64,000 nt of DNA from NCBI GenBank assembly GCA_001936135.1, contig CP012810.1, forward strand, positions 930,001 to 994,000. Direction: 5' to 3'. The notes below the pieces were generated by a model, which worked only from the letters and a program-made list of their open reading frames with translations, ran no database searches and was not told the DNA's origin. Each line of letters begins with the position of its first letter. Position 1 is the stretch's first letter. Both the position numbers and the translations under genes were made by a program. This DNA comes from Saccharomycopsis fibuligera x Saccharomycopsis cf. fibuligera (lineage: Eukaryota; Ascomycota; Saccharomycetes; Ascoideales; Saccharomycopsidaceae). Shown here piece after piece: positions 31,917 to 43,300 of the stretch.

Positions 31917-33178
31917 GATTCACAAATAGCAATAAATTGTATATAAAAATGGAAATTATAAATACTATATACAAAGAAATATGTAGAGATACGTACACAG
32001 AAAGTGCAATTACTAGTTTTAAAGAAAGGGTTATATAACGGAACTGAACCTCAATGATTATAATGTAAAGCGATAACTTGGCTTCCGGTCTGCTAAACGT
32101 TTGGGTACGTACATAATTGTGTATGCCATTCCTGATGGCGGAAACGTTTCTGCAGGACTTGGAGTCTCAGCCACTTGCCATGATTAGCAGAAATAATATA
32201 TTATCACAATTAATTTAAAAATAATAAGTGGAACTTCAAAGGTTTCCAAAACAACTATTATACTATGACGTATATTAATCTTAAGTAAATATGTTTGTGT
32301 GATAGGCCGTTGAATGGGAATACAGCAGTACTATCTTGTATGCATAAGCACAAGGGTATTTACATAAGTTATTGAAAACTCAAATTTTCAGCAAATAGTG
32401 AATAGTGAAACAAACCTCTGATGTCATAATGTTACATTTCAGATAGTTGGAAAAACGTAGTAGTAAAGACATGAATAACCATAGAACAAGTAGGTTAATA
32501 TATGATAAAAAAAAAACAAAAAAAAAAAAAAGTAAAAGTGTATGAAATTTGGTGGAAAATAGGCAATAATCAAAGTAAAAGAACTAAAAGGGTGAAGTAT
32601 TAATGATCATATAAGACCAGATTTCATAATAATAATGATAATAATAATAGGAAAAAAAAGAGAGGGAATGATATCAATGTTTTTGGCACTTCCAACCAAA
32701 ACAACATTGATCTGTAAAATCGTTATAATATTAGGTATGTTCAAAAGACAGCAAAGTAAAACAAATCGAGATAACACAAAAAAAAGAAAAGCTAGACAAA
32801 TGAAAAAAAAAAAAAATTAATAGAAGATGCAACAAAAGAAGTCTCTTCTCAAATCCTTTTGATAAAAAAAAACTTGACAAAAACAAGACAACAGAGCAAA
32901 AATTTGGAAGGAAATCAATCTAAAAAAAATCAACTAGTAGACACACATAAGAACTAATAATGAAAATAGTTATGAATAGCGAATAAGGTAAGACACATTT
33001 GGTGAGACAAAGAGAACGCAAGGGTGGCTAACCAATTTGAAAATTCGGAGAATAAAAATATGACTGGATAATCTGATACTCATAAACAATAAACAAAAAA
33101 AAGCAACAAAATTCAAAAACAAAAAGAAAAAGAAGAGGATGTAAAGAAATCAAATATTAATAAATTACCCTCGATAAA

Positions 33179-34135
33179 TCAGTCTTTATCAGGATTCACC
33201 ACAGCCAATTTTGGTCTTGCAGCACTATTATTAGGATTGTAAAAATCGTGCCCATCATCTATACTTGCCCTCGTTGTTGATCCGTCGTATCCGGATGCTT
33301 CCATGTAGGAATTGCTTCTACCTTGAGGAGGATCAACAAAATCATCAGCAAATGGATTTGATAATTGTCTAGTATGGGTGGAATTTTCGTTTCTTTTCAT
33401 AGTAGCGATGATATTGGCATCTGCATCCAATAAATCACGATCTTTTTGTCTTTGTCTTCTAATAAAGAATATTACCAAAGCCAAAATCGATAATGCAGCC
33501 AAACCACCAATAACACCCCCAACAATAGGGCCAATGAGTTTTGCCTTGTTTTGTGAATTACCTGAGTCCGAATTTCCAGAGACTACTGAAGTGGCAACCG
33601 CCGTGTGCGCGGCAGTAACCGTCACCACATGCGTACCCCCTCCAGATTGGGTAGCCATCAGAGTCACTAATTGAACATATGTGGATTGACTAGAGGAACT
33701 AGTTTTGCTATGGGTAGTAGTAGCAGTAGCAGAAGTTGAGGAGCTATCATCTGTTGAACTTGAGGAAGAGGTTGTAGAGCTACTATCTGACGAGCTGGAT
33801 TTCAAAGTGTAAACTTGGTAAGCAGAGCTACCACCACAGTCTTCCTTGTCATAACCTGAGCACGGCGAGTCACAGTCAGAATCGTCTGTTTCATCATCTG
33901 AACTCGGAGCTTCATTACCACAGTAGCAAAGATTACCATCGTGTAAAGCATAGTATGAATAAGATGAACATTCATTTTTACAGTAACCACTAGATTGATA
34001 GGTGTAACTTTTTCCTGAACCATAAGATGACGGAATGGATGAGTAACATTTAGAACTGGCAGCCAAAGAAGGCACTGAGTATAATATATTTGCGCAAAGA
34101 AGAAGTACTGGAATTGAGAACTGACCCAAAAACAT
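33179..34135 (-). CDS. WSC-domain cell-wall integrity sensor
   Basis: Plasma-membrane mechanosensor that signals wall stress to Rho1 and the Pkc1 MAP kinase pathway. The 318-residue protein has a signal peptide (1-25), a WSC carbohydrate-binding domain (about 28-110) with the eight expected cysteines (30, 52, 56, 70, 72, 88, 92, 100), and a Ser/Thr-rich stalk for O-mannosylation (113-155). One transmembrane helix follows (about 201-225, GPIVGGVIGGLAALSILALV) with a basic stop-transfer RRQRQK. The cytoplasmic tail includes NPFADDF and a DxYNPN-type end. It belongs with Wsc1/Slg1, Wsc2 and Wsc3; I cannot say which paralog. The start is the first ATG. Divergent from MPS3. Confidence 0.9.
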   Translation of the reverse strand: MFLGQFSIPVLLLCANILYSVPSLAASSKCYSSIPSSYGSGKSYTYQSSGYCKNECSSYSYYALHDGNLCYCGNEAPSSDDETDDSDCDSPCSGYDKEDCGGSSAYQVYTLKSSSSDSSSTTSSSSSTDDSSSTSATATTTHSKTSSSSQSTYVQLVTLMATQSGGGTHVVTVTAAHTAVATSVVSGNSDSGNSQNKAKLIGPIVGGVIGGLAALSILALVIFFIRRQRQKDRDLLDADANIIATMKRNENSTHTRQLSNPFADDFVDPPQGRSNSYMEASGYDGSTTRASIDDGHDFYNPNNSAARPKLAVVNPDKD

Positions 34136-35133
34136 ATTGACTGTGCTATGAATGGGTATTGATGCTATGAGATGTTTGATTTAGTAAGTCGATTGAAACT
34201 ATGCTATCAAAAGATTATTTTTGTCTCAGTTTTTTCTTTTAAAAAATTGTTTGTTTCTATATTACAGGTGTGGAATAATAAGCGCCTGGCTTCTTTGCGG
34301 TAATAAAATTGGTACCAATAAGATTTATAGGCTTTCTTTTTTGAATTTGGTCGTGCTTTTAACTTAAAACGAATGATGTTATTGATACGTAAAATTTTAT
34401 TCACCTAATCCAAAGTTTCTAGAAGTCAAAGTTAAACACTATTGAATTGAATAAGATGAATAAGAGCAAAAGACAATCTTTTGAGTAGTGCGATATGAAA
34501 CTATAGTGTGTGATGGTGTAACTTTTGGTTTACTATGCAATTGACTTTGCAAAACCTTTTTTTTTTTTCTTTTCTGACACTTGTACGGCAAAATCAAAAA
34601 ATCAAATTAAAGGGAAGCAAATGGATCTACCTGACAATAGCGAACACCAAAAAAGTGATCTGGGATAAAGCTTCTTGATAAGGAAGGATAAAATACAATG
34701 AAAACAAGGAGGAAAAGAAAGAAAGGTTCGCAAGAGGAAGCTATCAAACAGAAATAAGAAATAAAAACAGGAGCACGAATCACTGGCAGTATTGTTTTAA
34801 AAAAAAATTAACTATGGGTGAGTCTAGAAGAAAAGTAAACCCACGTAGTTTGAGAATTAGCGTCTTTAAGGCCAGGGCACTGTAACCGCAGTTCAGTTCT
34901 ATTTTATTTCTGATTGTTTTTGCTGTTTCGTTATTGTTGCAGCCTACGGCCGCGTCTTAAGTACCTGTAGTTGCGTCACAAAGCAGATAGTGGCAGAAGG
35001 AGGTGTCTCAATGCAAACCGTGCAGATATTGCATAGAGGGACAGGCACAGCACTACACACTATGGACATCCTTATCGGTGGATGCGGCCCATGGATGGAA
35101 TTCCACGTTTTCCGGCATGCTGCTCAGGTTGGA

Positions 35134-35165
35134 ATACGGTACGGTATAAGGTATACGGTACGGTA
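35134..35165. repeat. 13-bp direct repeat ATACGGTACGGTA
   Basis: Two identical copies at 35134-35146 and 35153-35165, separated by six bases and followed by GGTACGG. The CGGTA spacing is the kind bound by zinc-cluster factors. It is about 250 bases upstream of MPS3. Confidence 0.85.
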
Positions 35166-35377
35166 GGTACGGACAATGTTGGCTGGCACGAGCGGACGTT
35201 AACATCCACCAGCGCGTAGCATCGCTGCATATAGCAAAACAAAAACAAATTAAAACAAATAAAAAATAGAAAAAGAGACACGAAAATTTTACTAAGTACA
35301 ATACGCGAACGACAAACAAGACCTTGAGGTCTATAAGTCAATTAGAAAGAATAAGCGCCTACACACAAGTATATATA

Positions 35378-35410
35378 CACACACACACACACACACGCAC
35401 ACGCACACGC
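35378..35410. repeat. CA microsatellite before MPS3
   Basis: Tandem CA with three CG interruptions, running to two bases before the MPS3 ATG and preceded by TATATATA. It is probably in the 5' leader. Confidence 0.9.
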
Positions 35411-35411
35411 A

Positions 35412-38219
35412 ATGGCAATCAAAAATCATAATACCCTCTCGTCAGTGAAAGCATTGAGAGAATCAATATCTCAACATCGGCTTACTGACGCTGAGCTCGA
35501 TGATCCAGAATGGCAGCGAATTTTCCATAGCGCCATAAACAAAGAAGATGTGATAACCAAAAACGATGATGATAATGATCTGAATGATGATGAAGACGAT
35601 TTTCTGAGCTTCGAACACAATGGCAAAATATACTCTAATATAAATCTAAGTGAAGAAGATGGAGATTTGTTGAATCAACAGTACAACCTTTTGAAACACA
35701 AGTTTGCAGATTTTCAAGAATTTCACCAAAAGGATACCCAGTTAGTACAAGACAAAAGTGATAGTGACGGCGAGAATGATATAATTGACAGCAATGAAAA
35801 AAATGGTTTCTCCAACCAAAAGAAAAAAACTTCAAGATTACAGCTACAAGAGAAAGAGAAGAATAGCAAGAATAGCGCTGTGGTGCGAAGTGGAGATTCT
35901 ACTACGCGTAAACGCTCTAGGAGCATCAGCCAATGGGTACCGTCTCGTAAGCGCTCAAAATATATTGTGCTATTGCTCTTAGTCTTGAGCGCTTCAGCAT
36001 TAATGACTCTCGCGCAATATAAGAACTCTTTTCTCAACCACATTCTAGGTACTGATAGAATATTCAGATTCAATAATACTATACCTTCAACACTACCGCT
36101 ATCGCGTGAGACCAAAAGCTACTTGAGTAGCAATTTTTATCAAGTCTCCCAGGATTTGGAAGGATTGCGTACCAGAATTGAAGCTAACGAACAATCTTCT
36201 TTGGAGTATTCACAAAAACAGAATGATTATATTAAAGAGTTAAATGCTAGGTTAAGAGAGATTAATAACCTAATACAGGGATTCCAAACTGAGAATCAGC
36301 AAGGTATTGAGCACATAAATAAAGAGTTAATGTTGAAGCAGAGGAAAATTGACGAAAAATTTGCATTGGCTGATAAGCGCTTTGAAGAGATAGGCAGTAC
36401 TTTGAGTGAGTTTAAAGAGTTCAAACAGCATGTTAATCAATCATTGAAAAGTTTACAGGAACAGTTAACTGATTCGAAACAGCGCTTTGACTCCTTTGTA
36501 AATGATAAATTTCCAAAATATGTGCCAACTATACAGACCAAAGATGGTCAAATTGAGCTCATGCCTGAGTTTCAAAGTCAAATAACCAACTTAATTGGTG
36601 AATATGTATCCCAAGCATTGAACTCTAACAAGACAATTCCAAAATTCGAACCCAAAGAAATAATAAGAAAGGAACAAATTGAAAAATATTTAAGTGACTT
36701 TGTGCAAAATAATGATGTATTAAATTTGGTCAATTTGAAAAATAGCTCCTCCTCATTGTCAAAATTTATCAAAGATGAAATATTGCATAACCTTAATGGT
36801 GTTGTGAAGCAGAGATTAAAGGGATATGAAGAAAGTAAAACTAAAATTAATAAAGACGAAAATGATCGACTTATAATCGACTCTACTACCGAGCTAATTT
36901 TATCCAAACTTATCAAAAAGATATACAATAGCAACGAATCAAAATATATGGCAAAATATAATTACGCAGATTATGAAAATGGTGCAAGAATTGTGCCTGA
37001 ATTAGTATCATCTTTTGACTCTTTCAACATCACTGAATTATACAACCAGCAGCAGCAGTACAAAGTCTTCAAGAAGCTCAAAAGGGTGTTTGGTTATGGA
37101 AACAACGAAAACGCTGTATACAACAAGGCAAAGGGAAAAAACATGGTGCTTAATACATACCAGGCGATACTTCCTAGTACAGTAATTGCAAAAGATAATT
37201 TCCCTAATCTTAGCGGACACAAAACAGGAGTCAAAACATTTGCAATCAAGTTTGCACAGCCAATTTATTTGACAAACCTATTAATTTCATATCCCAGATT
37301 TGAGAAAAATGCAGGGGCTGTTTACTCAGCACCAAAAAAAATTAGTGTATGGATTAAACTCAAGAACCCCGATACGAGCTTGCCAAAATTGAAAAACTAC
37401 CTATATGAGGCTACTAAAGACAAGTACGGGGACAAATATGTGATCAATTTGGAAAAATTCTCTCAAGATGTTATAGATGAAGAGAGTTCTTGGAACAAGA
37501 AATTGATAGCGGGACACCGTGGTGGTTCTCGCAGTGGGTCATTGAGCGGCCACAGCCAGAAAAGCAAGAACGGAGACGGCGAAGAAGATGCTAGCAGCGG
37601 AGATGTAAATGGTAATGGTGGTGGCACCAGCAATATTCCTATAAAACGTTTAAAGAGTGAGGAGGAAATTGTCTATGAGAAATTTTACGAAACAAACTTC
37701 CATTTGTTTAAGCAAAACTACTTGAAGATCGGATCTATGAATTATGATTTGAACTCACCATCAGTTAACCAAAAGTTCCCTTTATTAAATGCAAGCTTTA
37801 AAAATTTGAAGCTCAGCATCGAGTCAATTTTTTTTTCAATCGAGGATAATTACGGCGATGCATATGCAACCAACTTGTTCAAAGTAAAAGCATACGGGGT
37901 TAGTGAGTTCGATCTTTATTGTATGAAAAAGTTGCTATATGGAACAGGAAATGGAAGCCGAGAGGGACATGACGATTTCAACGAGCATGAAGATGATCTC
38001 ATTAAACTTGAAGAGCTCTTCAATGCAAAGTATGTCAACAATTTAGATTATGAAGAGCCTAGTGATGATCTGGAGCAGACTAGTGGTAGCGCTACCAGCT
38101 CAACTAAAGCATATGAAGAGGAAGAAGATTACGATAGTAATGATTACTCCACTTTCTATAACGCTAAACCAGAACAAAGAGTTAGTCCGGAGATAGCAGA
38201 GGAAATTGATTATTTTTGA
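35412..38219 (+). CDS. MPS3: SUN-domain nuclear envelope protein Mps3
   Basis: Inner nuclear membrane / spindle-pole-body half-bridge protein needed for SPB duplication, telomere tethering and nuclear migration. The 935-residue protein has an acidic N-terminal nucleoplasmic domain (about 1-180) ending in a basic patch and one transmembrane helix at about 183-203 (YIVLLLLVLSASALMTLAQY). Coiled coils follow (about 235-370), and a C-terminal SUN domain starts near 530 (YENGARIVPELVSSF) and includes the FAIKFAQPIYLTNLLISYPR core. A low-complexity G/S insertion interrupts the SUN domain (about 700-745). It is longer than S. cerevisiae Mps3 (682). Slp1, another yeast SUN protein, is less likely because it has a different layout. 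Confidence 0.85.
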   Translation: MAIKNHNTLSSVKALRESISQHRLTDAELDDPEWQRIFHSAINKEDVITKNDDDNDLNDDEDDFLSFEHNGKIYSNINLSEEDGDLLNQQYNLLKHKFADFQEFHQKDTQLVQDKSDSDGENDIIDSNEKNGFSNQKKKTSRLQLQEKEKNSKNSAVVRSGDSTTRKRSRSISQWVPSRKRSKYIVLLLLVLSASALMTLAQYKNSFLNHILGTDRIFRFNNTIPSTLPLSRETKSYLSSNFYQVSQDLEGLRTRIEANEQSSLEYSQKQNDYIKELNARLREINNLIQGFQTENQQGIEHINKELMLKQRKIDEKFALADKRFEEIGSTLSEFKEFKQHVNQSLKSLQEQLTDSKQRFDSFVNDKFPKYVPTIQTKDGQIELMPEFQSQITNLIGEYVSQALNSNKTIPKFEPKEIIRKEQIEKYLSDFVQNNDVLNLVNLKNSSSSLSKFIKDEILHNLNGVVKQRLKGYEESKTKINKDENDRLIIDSTTELILSKLIKKIYNSNESKYMAKYNYADYENGARIVPELVSSFDSFNITELYNQQQQYKVFKKLKRVFGYGNNENAVYNKAKGKNMVLNTYQAILPSTVIAKDNFPNLSGHKTGVKTFAIKFAQPIYLTNLLISYPRFEKNAGAVYSAPKKISVWIKLKNPDTSLPKLKNYLYEATKDKYGDKYVINLEKFSQDVIDEESSWNKKLIAGHRGGSRSGSLSGHSQKSKNGDGEEDASSGDVNGNGGGTSNIPIKRLKSEEEIVYEKFYETNFHLFKQNYLKIGSMNYDLNSPSVNQKFPLLNASFKNLKLSIESIFFSIEDNYGDAYATNLFKVKAYGVSEFDLYCMKKLLYGTGNGSREGHDDFNEHEDDLIKLEELFNAKYVNNLDYEEPSDDLEQTSGSATSSTKAYEEEEDYDSNDYSTFYNAKPEQRVSPEIAEEIDYF

Positions 38220-38918
38220 GGCAACAGATAGAGAGGTAGAGATAGGTTATTAATCAAATTATTATTTTAGCAATCTTGTAAAGAATAAACAATGCGCTAG
38301 TTGATTAGCAGCGGCATGAAGGAGACATAATTTTTTTCTCGCTGGTGCGTTCGGTTTTAGATCTGTATGTAGAGATCTAGCAGTACTCTGGGCGGACATG
38401 AGAGTATTGTTGTTGCATGCAGATAGGGCATTGCCGTCTGCTCGTAGACAGCTAAGCAGGGAACAAATACGTTTGAGCAAATTGAAGAGACACCGGAGTA
38501 GTAAATAATAACGAAACAACATCACAAGAAATCAAAGCCGCTATTCCTTTAGCTAACCTGATGACCCAATCGTATTCTGCGGATTGTGCAGTCCGCTGTT
38601 TTACTCTATATTTATCTTAAGCCGTTTGGCTTACTCGGGAAAGTTTATATTAACCGGCTCGGACATGATTGGTTAGTAGCTATAATGATCTGATGGGCCT
38701 GAGAGTCATTGTCGGGACACACTGTTGCTCCCTAGAAAGTAAGACTAAGATTGTAAAATTAGACCACTGAAAAAAATAGCATAAATAGAGGCACAATTCC
38801 TCAAGAAAGAGCCACAATTTTCTATCTCTATTCATTTTTACACTACATTAATTATACTTTGAGTGACAACTAGCTTTAATCTACTTTTATTTTCGACAAT
38901 ACTTCTACTTTACCCAAT
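38220..38918. other. Intergenic region MPS3-metallothionein
   Basis: Contains the MPS3 3' flank and the upstream region of the metallothionein gene. TGAGCAAA at 38474-38481 is TTTGCTCA on the other strand, the Mac1-type copper response core. That factor normally controls copper uptake rather than metallothionein genes, so the match may be chance. CATAAATAG at 38780-38788 is TATA-like. Confidence 0.5.
38780..38788 (+). promoter_or_regulatory. TATA-like element of the metallothionein gene
   Basis: CATAAATAG lies 131-139 bases upstream of the small cysteine-rich ORF, a normal distance for a yeast TATA-type gene. Confidence 0.4.
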
Positions 38919-39086
38919 ATGCTGCCTTGCGACTGTACCCAAACCTGTGCTTGTGAATCTGGTGTCTGCTCTTGTAACCACAATCAAATGATCAACTCCC
39001 AGGGTCCAGACTGCTGCGGTTCTTGCTCCAGCTGTTCTGACAGCTGTGGTTCCAACTGTTCTGGTTGCAGCTCTTGCTCTCATTAA
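38919..39086 (+). CDS. Metallothionein-like cysteine-rich protein (55 aa)
   Basis: Probable cytosolic copper/cadmium-binding protein. The ATG at 38919 opens 55 codons with 14 cysteines (residues 4, 6, 10, 12, 17, 19, 32, 33, 36, 39, 43, 47, 50, 53). The N-terminal half has three CxC pairs, the hallmark of metallothioneins. The C-terminal half starts with CC and continues with CxxC and Cx3C spacings in a Gly/Ser background. No aromatic residue is present. The second codon is CTG, so it reads Leu in the standard code but Ser (MSPCDC) in the CUG clade. It shares the cysteine plan with fungal Cup1/Crd2-type proteins rather than a clear sequence match, so I give no symbol. Too short for most ORF cut-offs. 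It has its own TATA-like element. Confidence 0.8.
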   Translation: MLPCDCTQTCACESGVCSCNHNQMINSQGPDCCGSCSSCSDSCGSNCSGCSSCSH

Positions 39087-40376
39087 ACAGATTAGCAGGG
39101 TATACCGCATAGGAAGAACATAATCAAATGGTACTACTGATGCTCTCGCTAATGCTGATGTTAGCTATTTGGCTTTCTTGCAGGCCATCACTGTCACTAC
39201 TATATAGATATGCGTTGAATTTTACAATAAATATATGTACTTAATGGATTAATAAGAAAGAATAGCATATTTTCATTATAATGTAAAGCCCCATTTTTAC
39301 AGAACGACCCCTAGATGAGGAAGGGTGGGCTTATCAGTAGACTAGCTTAACTTCTATTCATCTCCAAAATGTCATTTTGACTGCTGCTGGGCATCGACGT
39401 GGCTAGTGAGTGCTTTAATGACCAAAGCATTACATAATCTGTTGTTCATGTGAGCGGCTTGCGCAATTTTGATTTTGATTCATTTGTCGGTTCCTGTGGC
39501 TGGTGGTGCATGGGGCGGTGCTTCTACTAACAGTTAAATTGTTTGCGCGTGCTATAGCTGTGGCTGGTGGGGCGCCAGACAGCGGCGAAACAAAAACAGA
39601 AAACAAAAACATAAAAAACAGAAAAACAAAACCGCTCACGAGCAGCAGAAAGACCGACCGACTAATTCAGCCAGTTCCGCGCCTTCACGATTTTGTTTTC
39701 CTTTCCTCATTTGCTTCGTCTGAAAGTCCCGCCACTTTGCTAATACTCGACAGCCGTTACCAATCCAGCGTGTCTTCTGTGCTTTGCCTTTCTCACTAGC
39801 TTTGCTTCATCAATTTGTAATCCCTCGGCAGCAGAGGCCTTCAACTATCAAAGCATTCACACCATTGGATTGTCAGTTCGCACAATTCCATTTGCAATCC
39901 GCCTCCCCCCGTTTATTGTTGTCCCTATTTGCTAGTTTCTGACTTTCTTTTGGCGTAAACACACAAATCACCAATAATCGCTAAAAAAGACTTTTCATTC
40001 ACATCCAGAGTACACATTTTGCCATCTTATAACACGCAATTATAAGCTGACCAGAAAAGTCACCGCTTTTACTTTTCAAAAATAGCGGATCACCATATTT
40101 ATCATTCGGTTTTGTTTTCGTTTTGTTTTTGCTAAAATTTACCTTTCATCATCTCATCATCTCATTTTTTGATATTCTAATTGTTTCTCAAATAGCTTAT
40201 AGTCGCCAGTGATCAAATCATAAAAGTTCATTTGTTAACATTGAATCAGTGTATCAGTCATCTGCACAGAAGACAAACACAAGACACAAAACTTCAATAA
40301 GACTCGCGTCGAATTACTGAAGCGAAGTAAACCATCATCAGTCATAAGTGTCACCAATATAAATTAAAGCAGCAGT
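39087..40376. other. Intergenic region metallothionein-MSN5
   Basis: 1.3 kb with the MSN5 upstream region. Frames around 39430-39800 on both strands are low complexity and mostly non-ATG; no gene is supported. The sequence is pyrimidine-rich from 39700 to 40200, as in long yeast leaders. Confidence 0.6.
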
Positions 40377-43300
40377 ATGGATTCCAATGGTGTAAGCCAG
40401 ATTATAGCTGCCCTTGGGGTCATTCATAATCCCCGGTCCACCAATGACGAGCGTCGTCAAGCCCAAGAAGTGAGTATTTTTGACTTTTGATTTTTATCAT
40501 CATTATTTCTATCAGTTTCTTTGGTGTGTTGCTCTTGCGATAAGAGCTTTTTAAGACGAGTTTTTACGGCATTTCACCAAAAGTTGTATGAAATCCTCAA
40601 CTAACACATTCATCTATAGTTTTTAAATATAGTGGAGCAGGAACCAGAATCGCCGTTTTGGGGCTACCAGTTATCTTTGCCGGACGGCGAAAACACCGAT
40701 GCAAGCAGTAATGCTATTGTGCGCCATTTCGGTTTGATTCTTTTAGAACGTTCAATTAAACATGATTACGATAGCTTTGACATTGAAAAAGCTATGGCCA
40801 TTCGTGAATGGATCATTGAACTTTGTTCCAAAATTTCTCCAATAGACCCTGTTTTCATAAAAGAAAAACTAGCGTCTTTGTGGGTTGATATTGCCAAAAG
40901 AATATGGGGCTCTTATTTGGAGGTCACCGAAGATGTCAATGAAAAAAAGTTTCATCAAGACAGCGAAAATAATAATGGTAGTAGTCTGGAAACTCAACCA
41001 AATCAACAGCAGGATCAACCTTCAGACCAGCAGCGTAAGTTGGAAGGGTGGATATCGATGGACAAAGACTTGTTGCAGCTTTGGGAAAAGAACTTGGCTA
41101 CCAGAGAATTGTCCCTCATTATTTTTAGAACGCTATTTGAGGACGTCTATATTCTTGATGATCCATTAGCTACGAAACGTTCTTCAGTCTTAACAATGCT
41201 CTGCACCGAAGTGTTGACCCCTCATGATATATTATCTCAATACTACACAAGAAATGATGATTTATTTGAAAGCAGATCAAGTAATGAAGGCTGGGTGCTC
41301 AAGTGGTCTACATTTTTGGGACAATGCCTTGAAAATGGCTGTCTGGACAAAGAAAGTGCCAACTTTGCTATCCGTTTACTAGCAACTTTGAAAACATGTT
41401 TCCACTGGATACTACCTGAAGTGTTAATATCTGCAGATATCTTGACCAAGTTGAGCCAGACGTTACTTGTTGATAATGTCAGAGTTAAGATTTTAACCAT
41501 CGACTGTTTGCATGCACTTTTCACCAGACAATACGGCCGCGAAGAAGATTTTATTGCTATTGTTGGTTCAGTGTTCCGTACTGAGGGCATAAATATGTTG
41601 CTAAATGTTTACAGAATCATTAAAATAGACCCTGATGACATTGATGCCGAGGAATATTCTTTGCTTAAGAAATTAGTGGAAATGGGGGTCGGCTTGAGTG
41701 CCTACTTAAATCCAATCAACCCAGCGCTGAAAAATACAATTAATCCATACCCATTACCAGAGAATTCCGATATAGTTGGCTATTTAAAATTCATTCTTGA
41801 AACTACGTGCAATGAAAGTTTGATTGTTAGTGGATTGTCCTTGAGTTTCTGGGTTACCGTATTGAGAATTGACGAATTGTCTCATGAACAATCTGATTTC
41901 TTCAAAGTGTTGCCTGATTTATTAGAAGTTGTGGCAAATAGATTGATTAATTATGAATCGTTGGATTCCGAGAATGTTTCTCAAAAATATCTCGAAGTGG
42001 ATTTTGATTCTCAACCAGAAAGTATGGCTTTTCTTTCCAGCTATAAAAAGTATTTGGAAGATATAATTAGAATCTCGATTTGCAAAATCCCGAAAGATGG
42101 ATTACTATGGCTTGAAAATAGACTTTCAATGTTCTTTGGCTCTGAACTTGGTCAAACTGTATTGAATCAAAAAAAATTCAAGTATGATAAAGGCGCTGAT
42201 GAAGCTTTTCTTTATGGTATATCTCAATTTGTTATCATAGAGGCCTGCATCAAAGGTATTACAAGATGGCATCTTTGGTATACTGACGAATCCGATAAAG
42301 AAGCCAAACAAGAAGAGTTGAATCATCTTGTAGAGACTTTATTTCAACAATTAGTCCAGCTTCAACTACAAGACCCAATGTTGTGCAAAAAACAAGTACA
42401 AACCCTTGTACAATTTGGCCCATTATTAAAAGACAATACTGCTTTGATTTTCAATATGCTTGAAAAAATCCTTACTCATTGTACTTTTGAATTTCCCAGT
42501 GACGCATCTGATGAAGATATGGAATCTATTAGAGACTTAAGATCAAGCAGCGGCACAGAGTTGAATAGACTCGCATACATGACTCCAGAAGCTCTTGGAG
42601 AAAGATTTGATCAACTTGAACCAGCAATTGAAAGTATATTGCTGTCCAACAAAGTATCTATCCACGAATCAGTGGCGTTTAAGTCTTTCTTGTTAATTGT
42701 CTCCCAAAGGTCAAGTTTGGGTAACAGAACTGAACGATTTATGCAAATTGTCGATCCTGATTTAAGTGCTTGGTCAGACCCGGCAACAATGAAAGGTCTC
42801 AGTGATTTGCATTGGTTCATGGAAAGATTAGGCATAGTAAGAATTGCTAATTATTTCAAAAGCAGAGGCATAACTGCACAAACTAACTTGTTGGAGACTC
42901 AAATGGATGAAGAAGGTCGACAATTGAAGATTGATTTAAAGAATCATTGGTCTACGGTTTTCCCAATAAGAGCCACAAGAATTTACATTCAATATTCAAT
43001 TGAAAAGCTCCCGCATGATTCACCAGAATTTAAGCTGTTGTTAGAATTATGGAAACCTAGAGTTGTACCAATTTTACCATATATTCTAAGATTAATAGCT
43101 CAGATCCAATCATATCATAATCCAAACCAATGGGCTGATTTGCCAATTGAAGTTCAAGCGTTTGTCAAATATAGTTGCGCTGAAAGATTTTGGCACATCG
43201 GTGTATCTTCACAAACTAGAGATATGTTTGTTGAAGAAAGTGTTAAAGCTACCCATACTCTAAGAGATTTTGCTGATTCAGTCGGCCATATTGTTAGATA

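Larger units (their letters stand above)
30324..33178. other. Long spacer between SKI2 and the WSC gene
   Basis: 2.9 kb with the SKI2 promoter at left and the WSC-gene 3' flank at right. Apart from the TATA/STRE-type promoter and short ORF at 31.4-31.9 kb, it is A/T-rich with many homopolymers (for example 32508-32532 and 32806-32817). I see no tRNA or conserved RNA. Confidence 0.6.
34136..35411. promoter_or_regulatory. Divergent promoter region of the WSC gene and MPS3
   Basis: 1.28 kb between divergent genes. It contains CGGTA-rich direct repeats (35134-35165) and a CA microsatellite immediately before the MPS3 start. Small frames here (for example 35053-35341 minus) look like chance. Confidence 0.6.

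Noticed and set aside
38262-38525. 87-codon minus-strand frame between MPS3 and the metallothionein
   Set aside because: Composition is irregular, no promoter signal and no recognisable domain; best explained as chance in a slightly GC-richer stretch.
39430-39799. Overlapping frames on both strands in the MSN5 upstream region
   Set aside because: Low complexity, no conserved features, and consistent with the long leader/promoter of MSN5.
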